Shown here piece by piece: positions 1-6,183 of a DNA stretch of 19,721 bases. Where the stretch lies: positions 1-19,721 of the forward strand of contig CALUSZ010000160.1 in NCBI GenBank assembly GCA_944323495.1, written 5' to 3'. This DNA comes from Candidatus Gastranaerophilales bacterium (GTDB lineage Bacteria > Cyanobacteriota > Vampirovibrionia > Gastranaerophilales > Gastranaerophilaceae). Position numbers and translations under genes: made by a program. Under the pieces are notes generated by a model. It had not been told where the DNA came from and made no database searches. It saw nothing but the letters and a program-made list of their open reading frames with translations. Within the stretch, counting starts at the first letter, position 1; every line of letters begins with the position of its first letter.

Positions 1-2
1 TG

Positions 3-566
3 AGAGATAAAAAAGAAGGTATATATACGGTTATAAGACAGGACGATTATTATAAAGATACATCTAAAGAGCTTATTGAGGCAGGCAGTTATGATGCTTT
101 GTTCAAAACCGGATTCAGCTTTGATACACCAGATGTTATAGATTTGCAGTTAATGCGCGAGCACCTTTTGGGACTTAAGCAGGGAAAGACTGTTGTTTCG
201 CCAAAGTATGATTTTGTAACCTGCGTATCTGATCCAAACGGTGAAGTTAAAAAACCGGCTAAGGTTATATTAACTGAAGGGTTGTATGTTTTAAATAAAG
301 AAGTCCGTGATATTATGGACGTTAAGGTTTATGTGTTTACGCCAATAGAGGTGATAAAAGAACGCTGGTATAAACGTGCGGTATCACGCGGAAAAACCGG
401 CGAAGCTGCAGATTTGCAGTTTAAAAATGTTAATGAAACTGCCCAGCAGTATATAAGACCGACTTATGAAATTTCGGACTGTATTATAAACGGCATGGTT
501 GATAAGGAATATATTAAAGTTATAACGGAAAAAATTATGAGCCGTCTGGCAGAAATTTGTCCGTAG
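3..566 (+). CDS. Uridine kinase-like P-loop kinase, 5' end missing
   Basis: This is the C-terminal 187 residues of a uridine kinase/phosphoribulokinase-family protein. The reading frame is open to the left edge, so the P-loop and start codon lie outside the window. Visible family signatures are IRQDDYYKD near the start, FDTPDVIDLQLMREHL (substrate-binding region), SPKYDFVT, and the strand VILTEGLYVL followed by a VYVFTP strand and the lid-like segment ERWYKRAVSRGKTG. In this family the enzyme transfers phosphate from ATP (or GTP) to uridine or cytidine for pyrimidine salvage in the cytoplasm. An internal TTG at 99 could be mistaken for a start, but conserved residues precede it. It heads a four-gene plus-strand run, with the next gene 26 nt downstream. 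Exact substrate is uncertain, because related kinases share these motifs. Confidence 0.8.
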   Translation, partial: RDKKEGIYTVIRQDDYYKDTSKELIEAGSYDALFKTGFSFDTPDVIDLQLMREHLLGLKQGKTVVSPKYDFVTCVSDPNGEVKKPAKVILTEGLYVLNKEVRDIMDVKVYVFTPIEVIKERWYKRAVSRGKTGEAADLQFKNVNETAQQYIRPTYEISDCIINGMVDKEYIKVITEKIMSRLAEICP

Positions 567-592
567 AGCTATATGGGAGGAGAAATACTTTT

Positions 593-952
593 ATGTTTGA
601 ATTAAAAGCGCAGATGTATTTTTCAGCAGCGCATCATCTGCTTAATTATGACGGCGAGTGTGAGAATCAGCACGGGCATAACTGGCTGGTTGAAGCGTAT
701 GTAAAAGGTGAATCATTGGATAAAAGCAATATTCTTGTAGATTACAAGGTTTTGAAGCGTGAATTGAAGAGTATATTGGACTTATTGGATCACAAGGACT
801 TGAATGAATTGCCTTATTTTTTAGGTGAGAGTCCTTCCAGCGAGATGATTGCAAAATTTATATATGAAAAACTTAAGGAAAAAATAGTTCTTGTATCAAA
901 GATTTCTGTCTGGGAGACAGCAACATCTTGCGCTAGTTATTTCGAGGAATAG
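593..952 (+). CDS. queD: 6-pyruvoyl-tetrahydropterin synthase / 6-carboxytetrahydropterin synthase (QueD family)
   Basis: This 119-residue protein belongs to the PTPS/QueD family, which converts dihydroneopterin triphosphate to a tetrahydropterin used in queuosine or pterin synthesis. The zinc-binding histidines are visible: FSAAHHL (H14/H15) and QHGH (H27, H29). The catalytic cysteine is likely C23, just before the HGH. LDHKDLNEL (around residues 64-72) and the C-terminal VWETATSCASYFE match the family's Asp-His and Glu motifs. The start at 593 is preferred over an upstream in-frame ATG at 557, because GGGAGGAG lies about 10 nt before 593 and the family begins right at the first strand. No queC or queE is nearby, so queuosine versus another pterin route cannot be settled here. 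The stop is 4 nt before uppP. Confidence 0.85.
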   Translation: MFELKAQMYFSAAHHLLNYDGECENQHGHNWLVEAYVKGESLDKSNILVDYKVLKRELKSILDLLDHKDLNELPYFLGESPSSEMIAKFIYEKLKEKIVLVSKISVWETATSCASYFEE

Positions 953-956
953 AGTG

Positions 957-1796
957 ATGGATTTAATACAGTCAATTTTAATGGGAATAGTACAGGGGTT
1001 GAGTGAATTTTTACCGATTTCAAGCTCGGCTCATCTTGTTTTTACTTCTAATTTTTATAAAGTTTTTAAGGGAATAGAAATTGTTCAGGAATCTAATCAG
1101 GAAATTTTTCTTGATATAATGCTTCATCTGGGAACATTGATTGCGGTTTTAATCTATTTCAGAAAAGAGATTTTTGATATATTGAAAGCGCTTTATTTCG
1201 GATTAAAAAACAAGGATTACTCATCAAGAGAGTTTAAACTTGGTATGTATATAATTTTAGGTACCGTTATAACAGTTTTAATTGCTTATCCGCTGAACGA
1301 GGTTGCCGGCGGGCTTGTATTCCGGCCTTCAATTGTCGGCATGCTCCTTATTGGAACCGGTGTTTTGCTTTTATTTAGCGAATATTGGTCAAAAAAACAT
1401 GCGGATAAAAAAGATATTTCAATAAAAAATTCTATTCTTATCGCAATAGCACAGGGTCTTGCTGCGCTTCCCGGATTTTCACGTTCCGGTTTAACTATTG
1501 CAACCGGACTCTTAAGCGGTATGGAAAGAACTACCGCTGCAAGATATTCATTCCTGCTTAGTATTCCGATAATACTGGGTGCTTCTATGGTTTACCCGCT
1601 TGTGAAGATTGATTTTCACGAAATAATAACTTATAACTGGGCTGCAATTATTGCAGGAACTGTTGTTTCAGGGATTGTAGGCTATGTTTGTATTAAATAT
1701 TTTCTGAAATTTGTATCAAAATTTTCTCTTGCAATTTTTGGATATTATTGTTTAATTGAAGGTATAGTTACTGCAATATTTTTTATGGGGAGATAG
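957..1796 (+). CDS. uppP: Undecaprenyl-diphosphatase UppP (BacA)
   Basis: This integral membrane phosphatase (279 residues) recycles undecaprenyl diphosphate to the monophosphate carrier used for peptidoglycan and LPS precursors; overexpression is classically linked to bacitracin resistance. Both family signatures are present: GLSEFLPISSSAHLVF near the N-terminus with the catalytic Glu and Ser-rich motif, and PGFSRSGLTIATGLL with the conserved Arg about two thirds along. Several hydrophobic helices follow, and the length is normal. The ATG at 957 is chosen because translation from there begins MDLIQSILMGIVQG, as is usual for the family. GAGG about 9 nt upstream, inside the end of the preceding gene, provides the ribosome-binding site, and the 4-nt spacing suggests co-transcription and coupled translation. 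An upstream in-frame ATG at 891 would overlap the preceding gene and add non-conserved residues. Confidence 0.95.
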   Translation: MDLIQSILMGIVQGLSEFLPISSSAHLVFTSNFYKVFKGIEIVQESNQEIFLDIMLHLGTLIAVLIYFRKEIFDILKALYFGLKNKDYSSREFKLGMYIILGTVITVLIAYPLNEVAGGLVFRPSIVGMLLIGTGVLLLFSEYWSKKHADKKDISIKNSILIAIAQGLAALPGFSRSGLTIATGLLSGMERTTAARYSFLLSIPIILGASMVYPLVKIDFHEIITYNWAAIIAGTVVSGIVGYVCIKYFLKFVSKFSLAIFGYYCLIEGIVTAIFFMGR

Positions 1797-1799
1797 TTT

Positions 1800-2453
1800 A
1801 TGAATGAATATATAGAACATACATTATTAAAACAAGATGCCACACGCGAAGAGGTTACAAAACTTCTTGATGAGGCGGTGAAATACTCTTTTTTAGGGGT
1901 TTGCGTCAACCCTTGTAATGTATCTTTTGCAAGGCAGTATCTAAATGAAACCGGAGGAAAAGAGGTCAAAGTTGTTACTGTTATTGGTTTTCCTTTGGGA
2001 CAAAATACCGGTGAGATAAAAATTCTTGAAACCATTGATGCGGTAAAAAACGGCGCAGATGAAATTGATATGGTAATGAATGCGGGACGCCTTAAGGACG
2101 GGGATTATGAGTATATTGCAGATGAAATATCAAAGGTTAAGGCTGCTTGTCAGGGAAAACCGCTCAAAGTAATACTAGAGACTGATTTGCTTACAAAAGA
2201 CGAGATAAAAAAGGCGTGCGAGTTGTGTATTCAGGGACGGGCAGATTTTGTAAAAACATCGACAGGTTTTGTAAAAAACGGAGTCGGAGCGAAAGTTGAA
2301 GATGTTAAGCTTATGTATGAAACAGTAAAAGATTCCGGTTTAGGGGTTAAAGCATCTGGCGGAATAAGGGATAGAGAAGCTGCCGAAAGGATGATAGAAG
2401 CCGGAGCATCAAGGCTTGGTACAAGTTCAGGCGTAAAGATAGTAAGTTCATAA
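1800..2453 (+). CDS. deoC: Deoxyribose-phosphate aldolase DeoC
   Basis: This class I aldolase (217 residues) cleaves 2-deoxyribose-5-phosphate to glyceraldehyde-3-phosphate and acetaldehyde in deoxynucleoside catabolism. The Schiff-base lysine is K152 in DFVKTSTGF, the proton-relay lysine is K184 in VKASGGIR, and the supporting acidic residue is D90 in DEIDMV. The N-terminal IEHTLLK and VCVNP motifs are also typical. GGGGAG lies just upstream, and the ATG is 3 nt after the uppP stop, so it is the last gene of the operon. Its stop codon adjoins the A-tract that forms the U-run ending the oppositely oriented rnpB. With the uridine-kinase-like gene at the head of the operon, it suggests nucleoside salvage and catabolism. 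Confidence 0.96.
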   Translation: MNEYIEHTLLKQDATREEVTKLLDEAVKYSFLGVCVNPCNVSFARQYLNETGGKEVKVVTVIGFPLGQNTGEIKILETIDAVKNGADEIDMVMNAGRLKDGDYEYIADEISKVKAACQGKPLKVILETDLLTKDEIKKACELCIQGRADFVKTSTGFVKNGVGAKVEDVKLMYETVKDSGLGVKASGGIRDREAAERMIEAGASRLGTSSGVKIVSS

Positions 2454-2460
2454 AAAAAGA

Positions 2461-2825
2461 ATAAAGCAGCTCATAAGCCGTGTTCTGTTTTTCCACTTTA
2501 GTGAGAAAGTGTACTGATAATCATCTGTCTGGTATTGGGATTGCTCCCAATCTCTAGCGATTTTTCAAGGCTCGGCGGACACCTCAAGCGCCTTATTCAA
2601 TCTTGCATCCGGCCGGGGTTTAGCTAGCCGATACCTTCCGATACCGCTGGTGAAGCTCTTAACTCACCGTTGCACCATCGCTCCTGCCTTTCAAAAAGGT
2701 GGTTAGCAGTATATTTCCTGTGCCACTTTCCGCCAACTCGCGCTGCCCGGAGTTTCTCCGGCGGCCTGTCCTTGGATGCACGGACTTTCCTCACCCCAAA
2801 GGGCGCGATTATCCGGCTGCTTTAT
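2461..2825 (-). ncRNA. rnpB: RNase P RNA, bacterial class A
   Basis: On the minus strand the segment reads as a complete RNase P RNA, the catalytic RNA that removes 5' leaders from tRNA precursors. The 5' conserved GAGGAAAGTCC (CR I) lies near 2790, and the 3' conserved ACAGAACACGGCTTA lies near 2475-2490. The ends pair perfectly: minus-strand AAAGCAGC (2823-2816) with GCTGCTTT (2470-2463), extendable to 12 bp (2827-2816 with 2470-2459), which is helix P1. A run of U follows immediately (2458-2452), consistent with termination. Ends are assigned from P1 and may be off by a few bases. The 5' end overlaps the last codons of lpxK. Confidence 0.95.
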
Positions 2826-3855
2826 TCTCTTGTTGATTATAACATAATCTTTCGACATCTAAAACTGTTTTAAGTTTTAGTGCATAAATATTCGCATTAC
2901 TGAAATGTGCAAGTTTAACTGCATCTTTTTCCGTAGTTACAATTATACCTTTTATATTTTCTATATCATCTTTTGTATATTGATGATGATCGTCAAAAGT
3001 TAGTTTATCTTTGATTTTATAATCTTTTTCTAAAAATTTATAAAATTGTTCCGGCTGCCCGATTGCAGATAAGGCCGTAATTTCGCCACCTTTTTCTAAA
3101 TGTTCTCCAAAGATAATATTATAAATATAATCCGGCTCAATTTTACAAAGTTCAGTTTTAACCTTCTGTTTTTTTTCTATTATTTTTGCGAGTTTTTCAG
3201 CTCTTGTATGGTCAACATTTTTGCTTACAATTAACAATTTATCAATGCGCCGAAAGCCTTCCAAGCCTTCTCTTAGAGGCCCTGCAGGGAGCAGATTTTC
3301 ATTTCCGAACATTTTTTGTGAATCAACAAGTACTATGTCTAAGTCCCGATGCATTTTTCTATGCTGAAACGCATCATCTAAGATAATCTTTGTAACACCT
3401 AGATTCTCAACTGCATACTTTGCGGCCTTAAACCTGTCTGCGCAGGTTAAAACAGCACACATATTAAGGTTTACTGCAAACCAATAGGGCTCATCTCCTG
3501 CCATATCAGCTTTGTAATATAAATTAATCCCGTCAGAAATTACATTTACTTGCTTATTATTTAATTTTCCGCCGTAACCGCGTGATATTATTGCGACCTT
3601 CTCTCCTTTTTCAACGAAATATTTCGCGATTTCTGCTGTTACAGGAGTCTTGCCGACCCCTCCGGTTGTGAAGTTCCCGATTGAGATTACAAACGCATCA
3701 ACTTTTTTAGGTCTCAAGATCTTTTTATCATATAAAAAATTCTTCAATCTGCTTCCTGCTCCATAAAATATAGAGCAAAATTTAAGAATATTGAATAACA
3801 AGCCCTTAGGCTCTTTTGTGTAATGTAATTTAGTAATTTCAGTTTTTATATTCAA
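2809..3855 (-). CDS. lpxK: Tetraacyldisaccharide 4'-kinase LpxK
   Basis: LpxK phosphorylates the 4' position of the lipid A disaccharide precursor at the inner membrane, the sixth step of the Raetz pathway. The 348-residue product has a Walker A motif GGVGKTP at residues 65-71 and the family DDxFQH signature as DDAFQH at 160-165 (Ala replaces the more common Gly). DHHQYT (289-294) and TTEKDAVKL (307-315) follow. A hydrophobic N-terminal stretch (about 19-35) fits membrane association. The start is a TTG at 3855; AAGGA ends 7 nt upstream and no ATG is suitably placed. The stop codon lies inside the 5' strand of rnpB helix P1, so the genes overlap by about 17 nt. It supports an outer membrane with lipid A. 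Confidence 0.93.
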   Translation of the reverse strand: MNIKTEITKLHYTKEPKGLLFNILKFCSIFYGAGSRLKNFLYDKKILRPKKVDAFVISIGNFTTGGVGKTPVTAEIAKYFVEKGEKVAIISRGYGGKLNNKQVNVISDGINLYYKADMAGDEPYWFAVNLNMCAVLTCADRFKAAKYAVENLGVTKIILDDAFQHRKMHRDLDIVLVDSQKMFGNENLLPAGPLREGLEGFRRIDKLLIVSKNVDHTRAEKLAKIIEKKQKVKTELCKIEPDYIYNIIFGEHLEKGGEITALSAIGQPEQFYKFLEKDYKIKDKLTFDDHHQYTKDDIENIKGIIVTTEKDAVKLAHFSNANIYALKLKTVLDVERLCYNQQENKAAG

Positions 3856-3876
3856 AGTCCGGTCCTTTTTGTCTAC

Positions 3877-3904
3877 TTGTAAAAAATGAAAAATCGGTTA
3901 TAAT
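3877..3904 (+). promoter_or_regulatory. Promoter driving the antisense transcript
   Basis: TTGTAA at 3877-3882 and a perfect TATAAT at 3899-3904 are separated by 16 nt. A transcript would start near 3911 and run opposite to the hydrophobic-peptide ORF into the terminator at 3970-4002. No plus-strand protein gene lies downstream before that terminator. Confidence 0.6.
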
Positions 3905-3910
3905 GAGAAT

Positions 3911-4002
3911 ACAGGCAAGGGTGACGCCAACACCCTTACCCGCGTCCTAGTTAAAGGACTTGAGTAGTAGAACTAATACTATTAATAGTATTAGTTCTTT
4001 TT
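3911..4002 (+). ncRNA. Putative ~92-nt antisense RNA opposite the hydrophobic peptide
   Basis: Bounded by the promoter at 3877-3904 and an intrinsic terminator, this plus-strand segment would be transcribed antisense to codons 7-24 and the 3' flank of the hydrophobic-peptide ORF. It contains a hairpin GGCAAGGGTG / CACCCTTACC (3914-3923 with 3931-3940, one mismatch), a small hairpin GTCCT/AGGAC (3944-3958), and the terminator stem. The arrangement resembles 3'-overlapping type I antitoxins such as RatA or SR4. It does not reach the ribosome-binding site. It matches neither SRP RNA nor 6S RNA. Existence of the transcript is inferred. Confidence 0.45.
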
Positions 4003-4021
4003 CGTTGATTTTAACTATCAT
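3947..4021 (-). CDS. 24-residue hydrophobic peptide, candidate type I toxin
   Basis: This small ORF has a strong Shine-Dalgarno sequence, AGGAGG (4032-4027), 5 nt before its ATG. The peptide starts MIVKINEKE, then has eleven consecutive aliphatic residues (LILLIVLVLLL, positions 10-20) and ends with a short KSFN tail. This resembles the tiny membrane-active peptides of type I toxin-antitoxin loci such as Ibs. A promoter (TTGATT-N17-TATGAT) lies upstream on the same strand. A convergent promoter and intrinsic terminator on the other strand could make an antisense RNA covering the 3' two thirds of the ORF. The hydrophobic core is encoded by a perfect 28-nt palindrome. A leader peptide for lpxK downstream is the main alternative. 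I recognise no specific family; function is inferred from architecture only. Confidence 0.55.
   Translation of the reverse strand: MIVKINEKELILLIVLVLLLKSFN
3970..4002 (+). terminator. Intrinsic terminator of the putative antisense RNA
   Basis: A perfect 28-nt palindrome (3970-3997; half-site GAACTAATACTATT) is followed by TTTTT at 3998-4002. As RNA it folds into a 12-bp stem with a 4-nt loop plus a U-run. The same bases encode the hydrophobic core of the peptide on the other strand. The stem is AU-rich, so strength is uncertain. Confidence 0.5.
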
Positions 4022-4053
4022 TTTAACCTCCTTTCCTGATAGTTAAAATGCAT
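4018..4053 (-). CDS. Possible 11-codon upstream ORF coupled to the hydrophobic peptide
   Basis: An ATG at 4053 opens a frame of 11 codons (MHFNYQERRLK) whose TGA stop overlaps the ATG of the hydrophobic peptide as ATGA. That arrangement would allow translational coupling, as in some type I toxin leaders. Its own ribosome-binding site is weak (AGAAG), and a short ORF of this size can arise by chance. Confidence 0.2.
   Translation of the reverse strand: MHFNYQERRLK
4019..4051 (-). promoter_or_regulatory. Inverted repeat enclosing the ribosome-binding site
   Basis: A perfect inverted repeat lies on either side of the Shine-Dalgarno of the hydrophobic-peptide ORF. On the minus strand the arm ATTTTAACTATCA (4049-4037) pairs with TGATAGTTAAAAT (4020-4008), leaving GGAAAGGAGG and TTAAAA in the 16-nt loop. 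The start codon straddles the loop and stem. An RNA hairpin here could modulate translation initiation. Confidence 0.6.
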
Positions 4054-4097
4054 TGTTAAAATCTTCTGCCTGTATTCTGTTTTAAATGTACAAATTT

Positions 4098-4126
4098 ATC
4101 ATATCAATAAGATGTAAAATAATCAA
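4098..4126 (-). promoter_or_regulatory. Promoter upstream of the hydrophobic-peptide ORF
   Basis: On the minus strand TTGATT (4126-4121) and TATGAT (4103-4098) are 17 nt apart, placing the start near 4091 and giving a leader of about 70 nt before the ATG at 4021. The site lies just downstream of kdsB, and no terminator is visible between them. Confidence 0.5.
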
Positions 4127-4164
4127 TATATTTTCTTATTTCTATGCTAAGTTTGTATCCTAAT

Positions 4165-4896
4165 TTATCCCTCAATCATGGATTTGAAATGCTCGAAATC
4201 TTCCATTGTATCAATCCCGACAGGAACGTTATCCACGATTGCTACTTTAATTCTCATACCGTTTTGGAGTGCTCTTAGCTGTTCAAGGCTTTCTGAAATT
4301 TCACACATTGACTGCGGAAGCTTTGTCATTTTGAATAGTGCCTCTCTCTTGTAGCCGTATATACCGAGATGTCCGTAAAACTCCCCTTTATTGTTGCCTC
4401 TTTCAAAAGGTATTTTTGAGCGCGAAAAGTACATTGCATAGTGGTTTATATCAAATACGCATTTTACAAGGTTTGGATTATTAATATCTTTTTCGTCCGT
4501 AATTTTTCTTATAAGGGTAGAGATATCAGCATTCTTATCTTCTTTTATACCTTTGATTACAAGTTCAATATTGCTCTTCTCAATCAAAGGTTCATCACCT
4601 TGAAGATTAACAATATAAGCAATTTCCGGGTGCCTTTCTGCAACTTCTGCAATCCTGTCGCTTCCGCTTTTATGATTCAAAGATGTCATCTCGACTTCTG
4701 CACCGAAAGATTTGCACGCATCAAAAATTCTCTCATCATCCGTTGCAACAATAACACGGTCTGCGAGGGGACAATTAGAAGCCTTTTCCCAAACCCATTG
4801 AATTATAGGTTTGTTATTGGCCCTCAATAGCGGTTTACCTTCTAATCTTGAAGAGCCGTACCGTGCCGGTATAATTATTGCTGTTTGTTGTTCCAT
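4165..4896 (-). CDS. kdsB: 3-deoxy-manno-octulosonate cytidylyltransferase KdsB
   Basis: KdsB activates Kdo with CTP to form CMP-Kdo for the LPS inner core. The 243-residue protein opens with the nucleotide-binding signature IIIPARYGSSRLEGKPL (residues 7-23). It has the magnesium-site strand ATDDERI (51-57), SLNHKSGSDRIAEV (72-85) and NLQGDEPLI (97-105), all typical and in order. AGAGG precedes the ATG at 4896, which is 15 nt after the methyltransferase stop, so the two are probably co-transcribed. Together with lpxK it indicates that this organism makes Kdo-containing lipid A, although the two genes are separated by the small-ORF locus at 3906-4103. Confidence 0.95.
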   Translation of the reverse strand: MEQQTAIIIPARYGSSRLEGKPLLRANNKPIIQWVWEKASNCPLADRVIVATDDERIFDACKSFGAEVEMTSLNHKSGSDRIAEVAERHPEIAYIVNLQGDEPLIEKSNIELVIKGIKEDKNADISTLIRKITDEKDINNPNLVKCVFDINHYAMYFSRSKIPFERGNNKGEFYGHLGIYGYKREALFKMTKLPQSMCEISESLEQLRALQNGMRIKVAIVDNVPVGIDTMEDFEHFKSMIEG

Positions 4897-4911
4897 ATTC
4901 TACCTCTCCCT

Positions 4912-5778
4912 CTATTTTGTTGCATTAATAAATACTGCATTTGTTTTTAAGCTAATTTCGCGTCCTGTCAGATAATTTTGAACGTCCTGCATATATTTTT
5001 CAACAGTTGCTTCATCAAAATACTTGAGATATCTCTCTCTTGTAGAAGGCTGATCCGGAGATGGCGGATTTATAAACCATTCCCTTACCATATTAGGTTG
5101 AACAACGTATTGCGAGCGTACTTCCTGAAGTTTTACATCAGGTATTGAAAATCCGGCAATCTCAAGATTTGTCTTGAGAGTATGTTCATCAAAGTTACAC
5201 AGAGAATCAAGCGGATTTTCCATAATCTCATTTTCAGCACGCTTAAAATCCTCGTATTTTTCTATATACATAGGATCAAGAATTTCCCAATACCTTGTAT
5301 TAGAGCGGATAATAGGCTCAAATGCGCATAACTTCCCGCCCGGCTTTAGAACCCTGTATATTTCATTGAAAGCCGGCTGTTTGTTAACAACATGCACCAG
5401 TACAGAGCGCATAAGTGCTTTATGCACAGTACTCTCTGGAAGAGCTATATGCTGAACAGGACATTTTAAAAGCTCATATCCGCTCGTTACTCCGGCTTCG
5501 TCAAGAATTTTTTTGCAGTCATCAAGACAATCTTGAAACATGTCTGAAAAGATGACTTTACCCTTGCAATCCTGCATTTCAAGAGCTTTAAAAGCAAGTA
5601 ACCCTGTTCCGCAGCCGATGTCCAAAACAACATCATAAGGTTTGATTTCCGCGTACACTAAAATAACGTCTCTTACCGCTTCTAACCATTTGGTTGTCTG
5701 TTCTACCATCTCAGGAGTCTGGCCGGCAAAACGGTTCTTCTTAAGCCATTGCGTCCAATTTTTGCAAATCTCACTCAT
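4912..5778 (-). CDS. Class I SAM-dependent methyltransferase
   Basis: This 288-residue protein carries the SAM-binding motif I VLDIGCGTG at residues 51-59, an acidic end of strand 2 (VIFSDMFQD), and the post-motif region RVLKPGGKLCAFEP typical of the Methyltransf_11/25 superfamily. The substrate cannot be read from the sequence; the family includes small-molecule, lipid and quinone methylases. GGAAGAG lies upstream of the ATG, and a good promoter (TTGCTC-N17-TATAAT) sits 37 nt upstream. It forms a unit with kdsB 15 nt downstream, which hints at an envelope role but does not prove one. Confidence 0.85.
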   Translation of the reverse strand: MSEICKNWTQWLKKNRFAGQTPEMVEQTTKWLEAVRDVILVYAEIKPYDVVLDIGCGTGLLAFKALEMQDCKGKVIFSDMFQDCLDDCKKILDEAGVTSGYELLKCPVQHIALPESTVHKALMRSVLVHVVNKQPAFNEIYRVLKPGGKLCAFEPIIRSNTRYWEILDPMYIEKYEDFKRAENEIMENPLDSLCNFDEHTLKTNLEIAGFSIPDVKLQEVRSQYVVQPNMVREWFINPPSPDQPSTRERYLKYFDEATVEKYMQDVQNYLTGREISLKTNAVFINATK

Positions 5779-5814
5779 ATCTTCTCTTCCTTATTTTAAT
5801 CGGGATACGAGTAA

Positions 5815-5843
5815 ATTATACTATATTTTCAAGATATGAGCAA
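5815..5843 (-). promoter_or_regulatory. Promoter of the methyltransferase-kdsB unit
   Basis: On the minus strand TTGCTC (5843-5838) and a perfect TATAAT (5820-5815) are spaced by 17 nt. The start would be near 5808, about 30 nt before the methyltransferase ATG, and just after the terminator of the rplU-rpmA unit. Confidence 0.65.
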
Positions 5844-5844
5844 T

Positions 5845-5879
5845 AAAAAAGCTTCTCTTAATCAAAGAGAAGCTTTTTT
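5845..5879 (-). terminator. Intrinsic terminator after rpmA (bidirectional in form)
   Basis: A perfect 15-bp stem AAAAAAGCTTCTCTT (5845-5859) pairs with 5865-5879 around a 5-nt loop. A T-run follows on the minus strand, 18 nt after the rpmA stop. The A/T ends make it work in either direction. Confidence 0.85.
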
Positions 5880-5896
5880 ATTTTTTAACCTTCCGA

Positions 5897-6151
5897 TTAC
5901 ACAGCGTAAACAGAAACTTGTTTTCTATCGCGTCTGTGCGGTTCAAATTTAACCTGGCCGTCAATCAGCGCAAACAAAGTATCATCTGAGCCGATACCTA
6001 CATTGTTGCCCGGGTGAATTTTTGTTCCTCTTTGACGTACAAGAATATTTCCGGCTTTAACAATTTCACCGCCGAATTTTTTAACGCCTAATCGCTTCGC
6101 TTCCGAATCGCGGCCGTTACGGGTTGATCCCATACCTTTCTTATGTGCCAT
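5897..6151 (-). CDS. rpmA: 50S ribosomal protein bL27
   Basis: This 84-residue protein is full-length bL27, a large-subunit protein whose N-terminal tail reaches the peptidyl-transferase centre. It begins directly with [16 protein letters not shown], so there is no N-terminal extension of the kind that is proteolytically removed in many Firmicutes. [19 protein letters not shown] and the GSDDTLFAL core are typical. It lies 32 nt downstream of rplU in the usual L21-L27 order and ends just before a strong terminator. Confidence 0.98.
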   Translation of the reverse strand: MAHKKGMGSTRNGRDSEAKRLGVKKFGGEIVKAGNILVRQRGTKIHPGNNVGIGSDDTLFALIDGQVKFEPHRRDRKQVSVYAV

Positions 6152-6183
6152 TTTTATTCTCCTTTAAATTTATTATCTATAAC

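Larger units (their letters stand above)
3906..4078. repeat. 12-bp inverted repeat bounding the small-ORF locus
   Basis: AGAATACAGGCA at 3906-3917 and its exact reverse complement at 4067-4078 enclose 173 bp holding four internal hairpins and the 24-codon ORF. They could form a closing stem in RNA or be the ends of a small mobile element. No target duplication is visible (TAATG versus GTTTT). Confidence 0.7.

Noticed and set aside
2670..2873. Plus-strand ORF of 67 codons
   Set aside because: It lies antisense to rnpB, whose conserved RNA motifs and P1 pairing explain the sequence; no ribosome-binding site.
3906..4078. 6S RNA or small SRP RNA
   Set aside because: The segment forms several separate hairpins rather than one long bulged duplex, and lacks the SRP GGAAGGAAGCAG core. 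tmRNA features are also absent.
3906..4078. Insertion sequence or MITE
   Set aside because: Only a 12-bp inverted repeat supports it; there is no target-site duplication and no second copy in the window, so mobility is left as an alternative only.
4441..4830. Plus-strand ORF of 129 codons
   Set aside because: It is the complement of kdsB, with composition typical of a shadow frame and no SD or family match.
5174..5455. Plus-strand ORF of 93 codons
   Set aside because: It lies within the methyltransferase gene on the other strand and has no independent signals.
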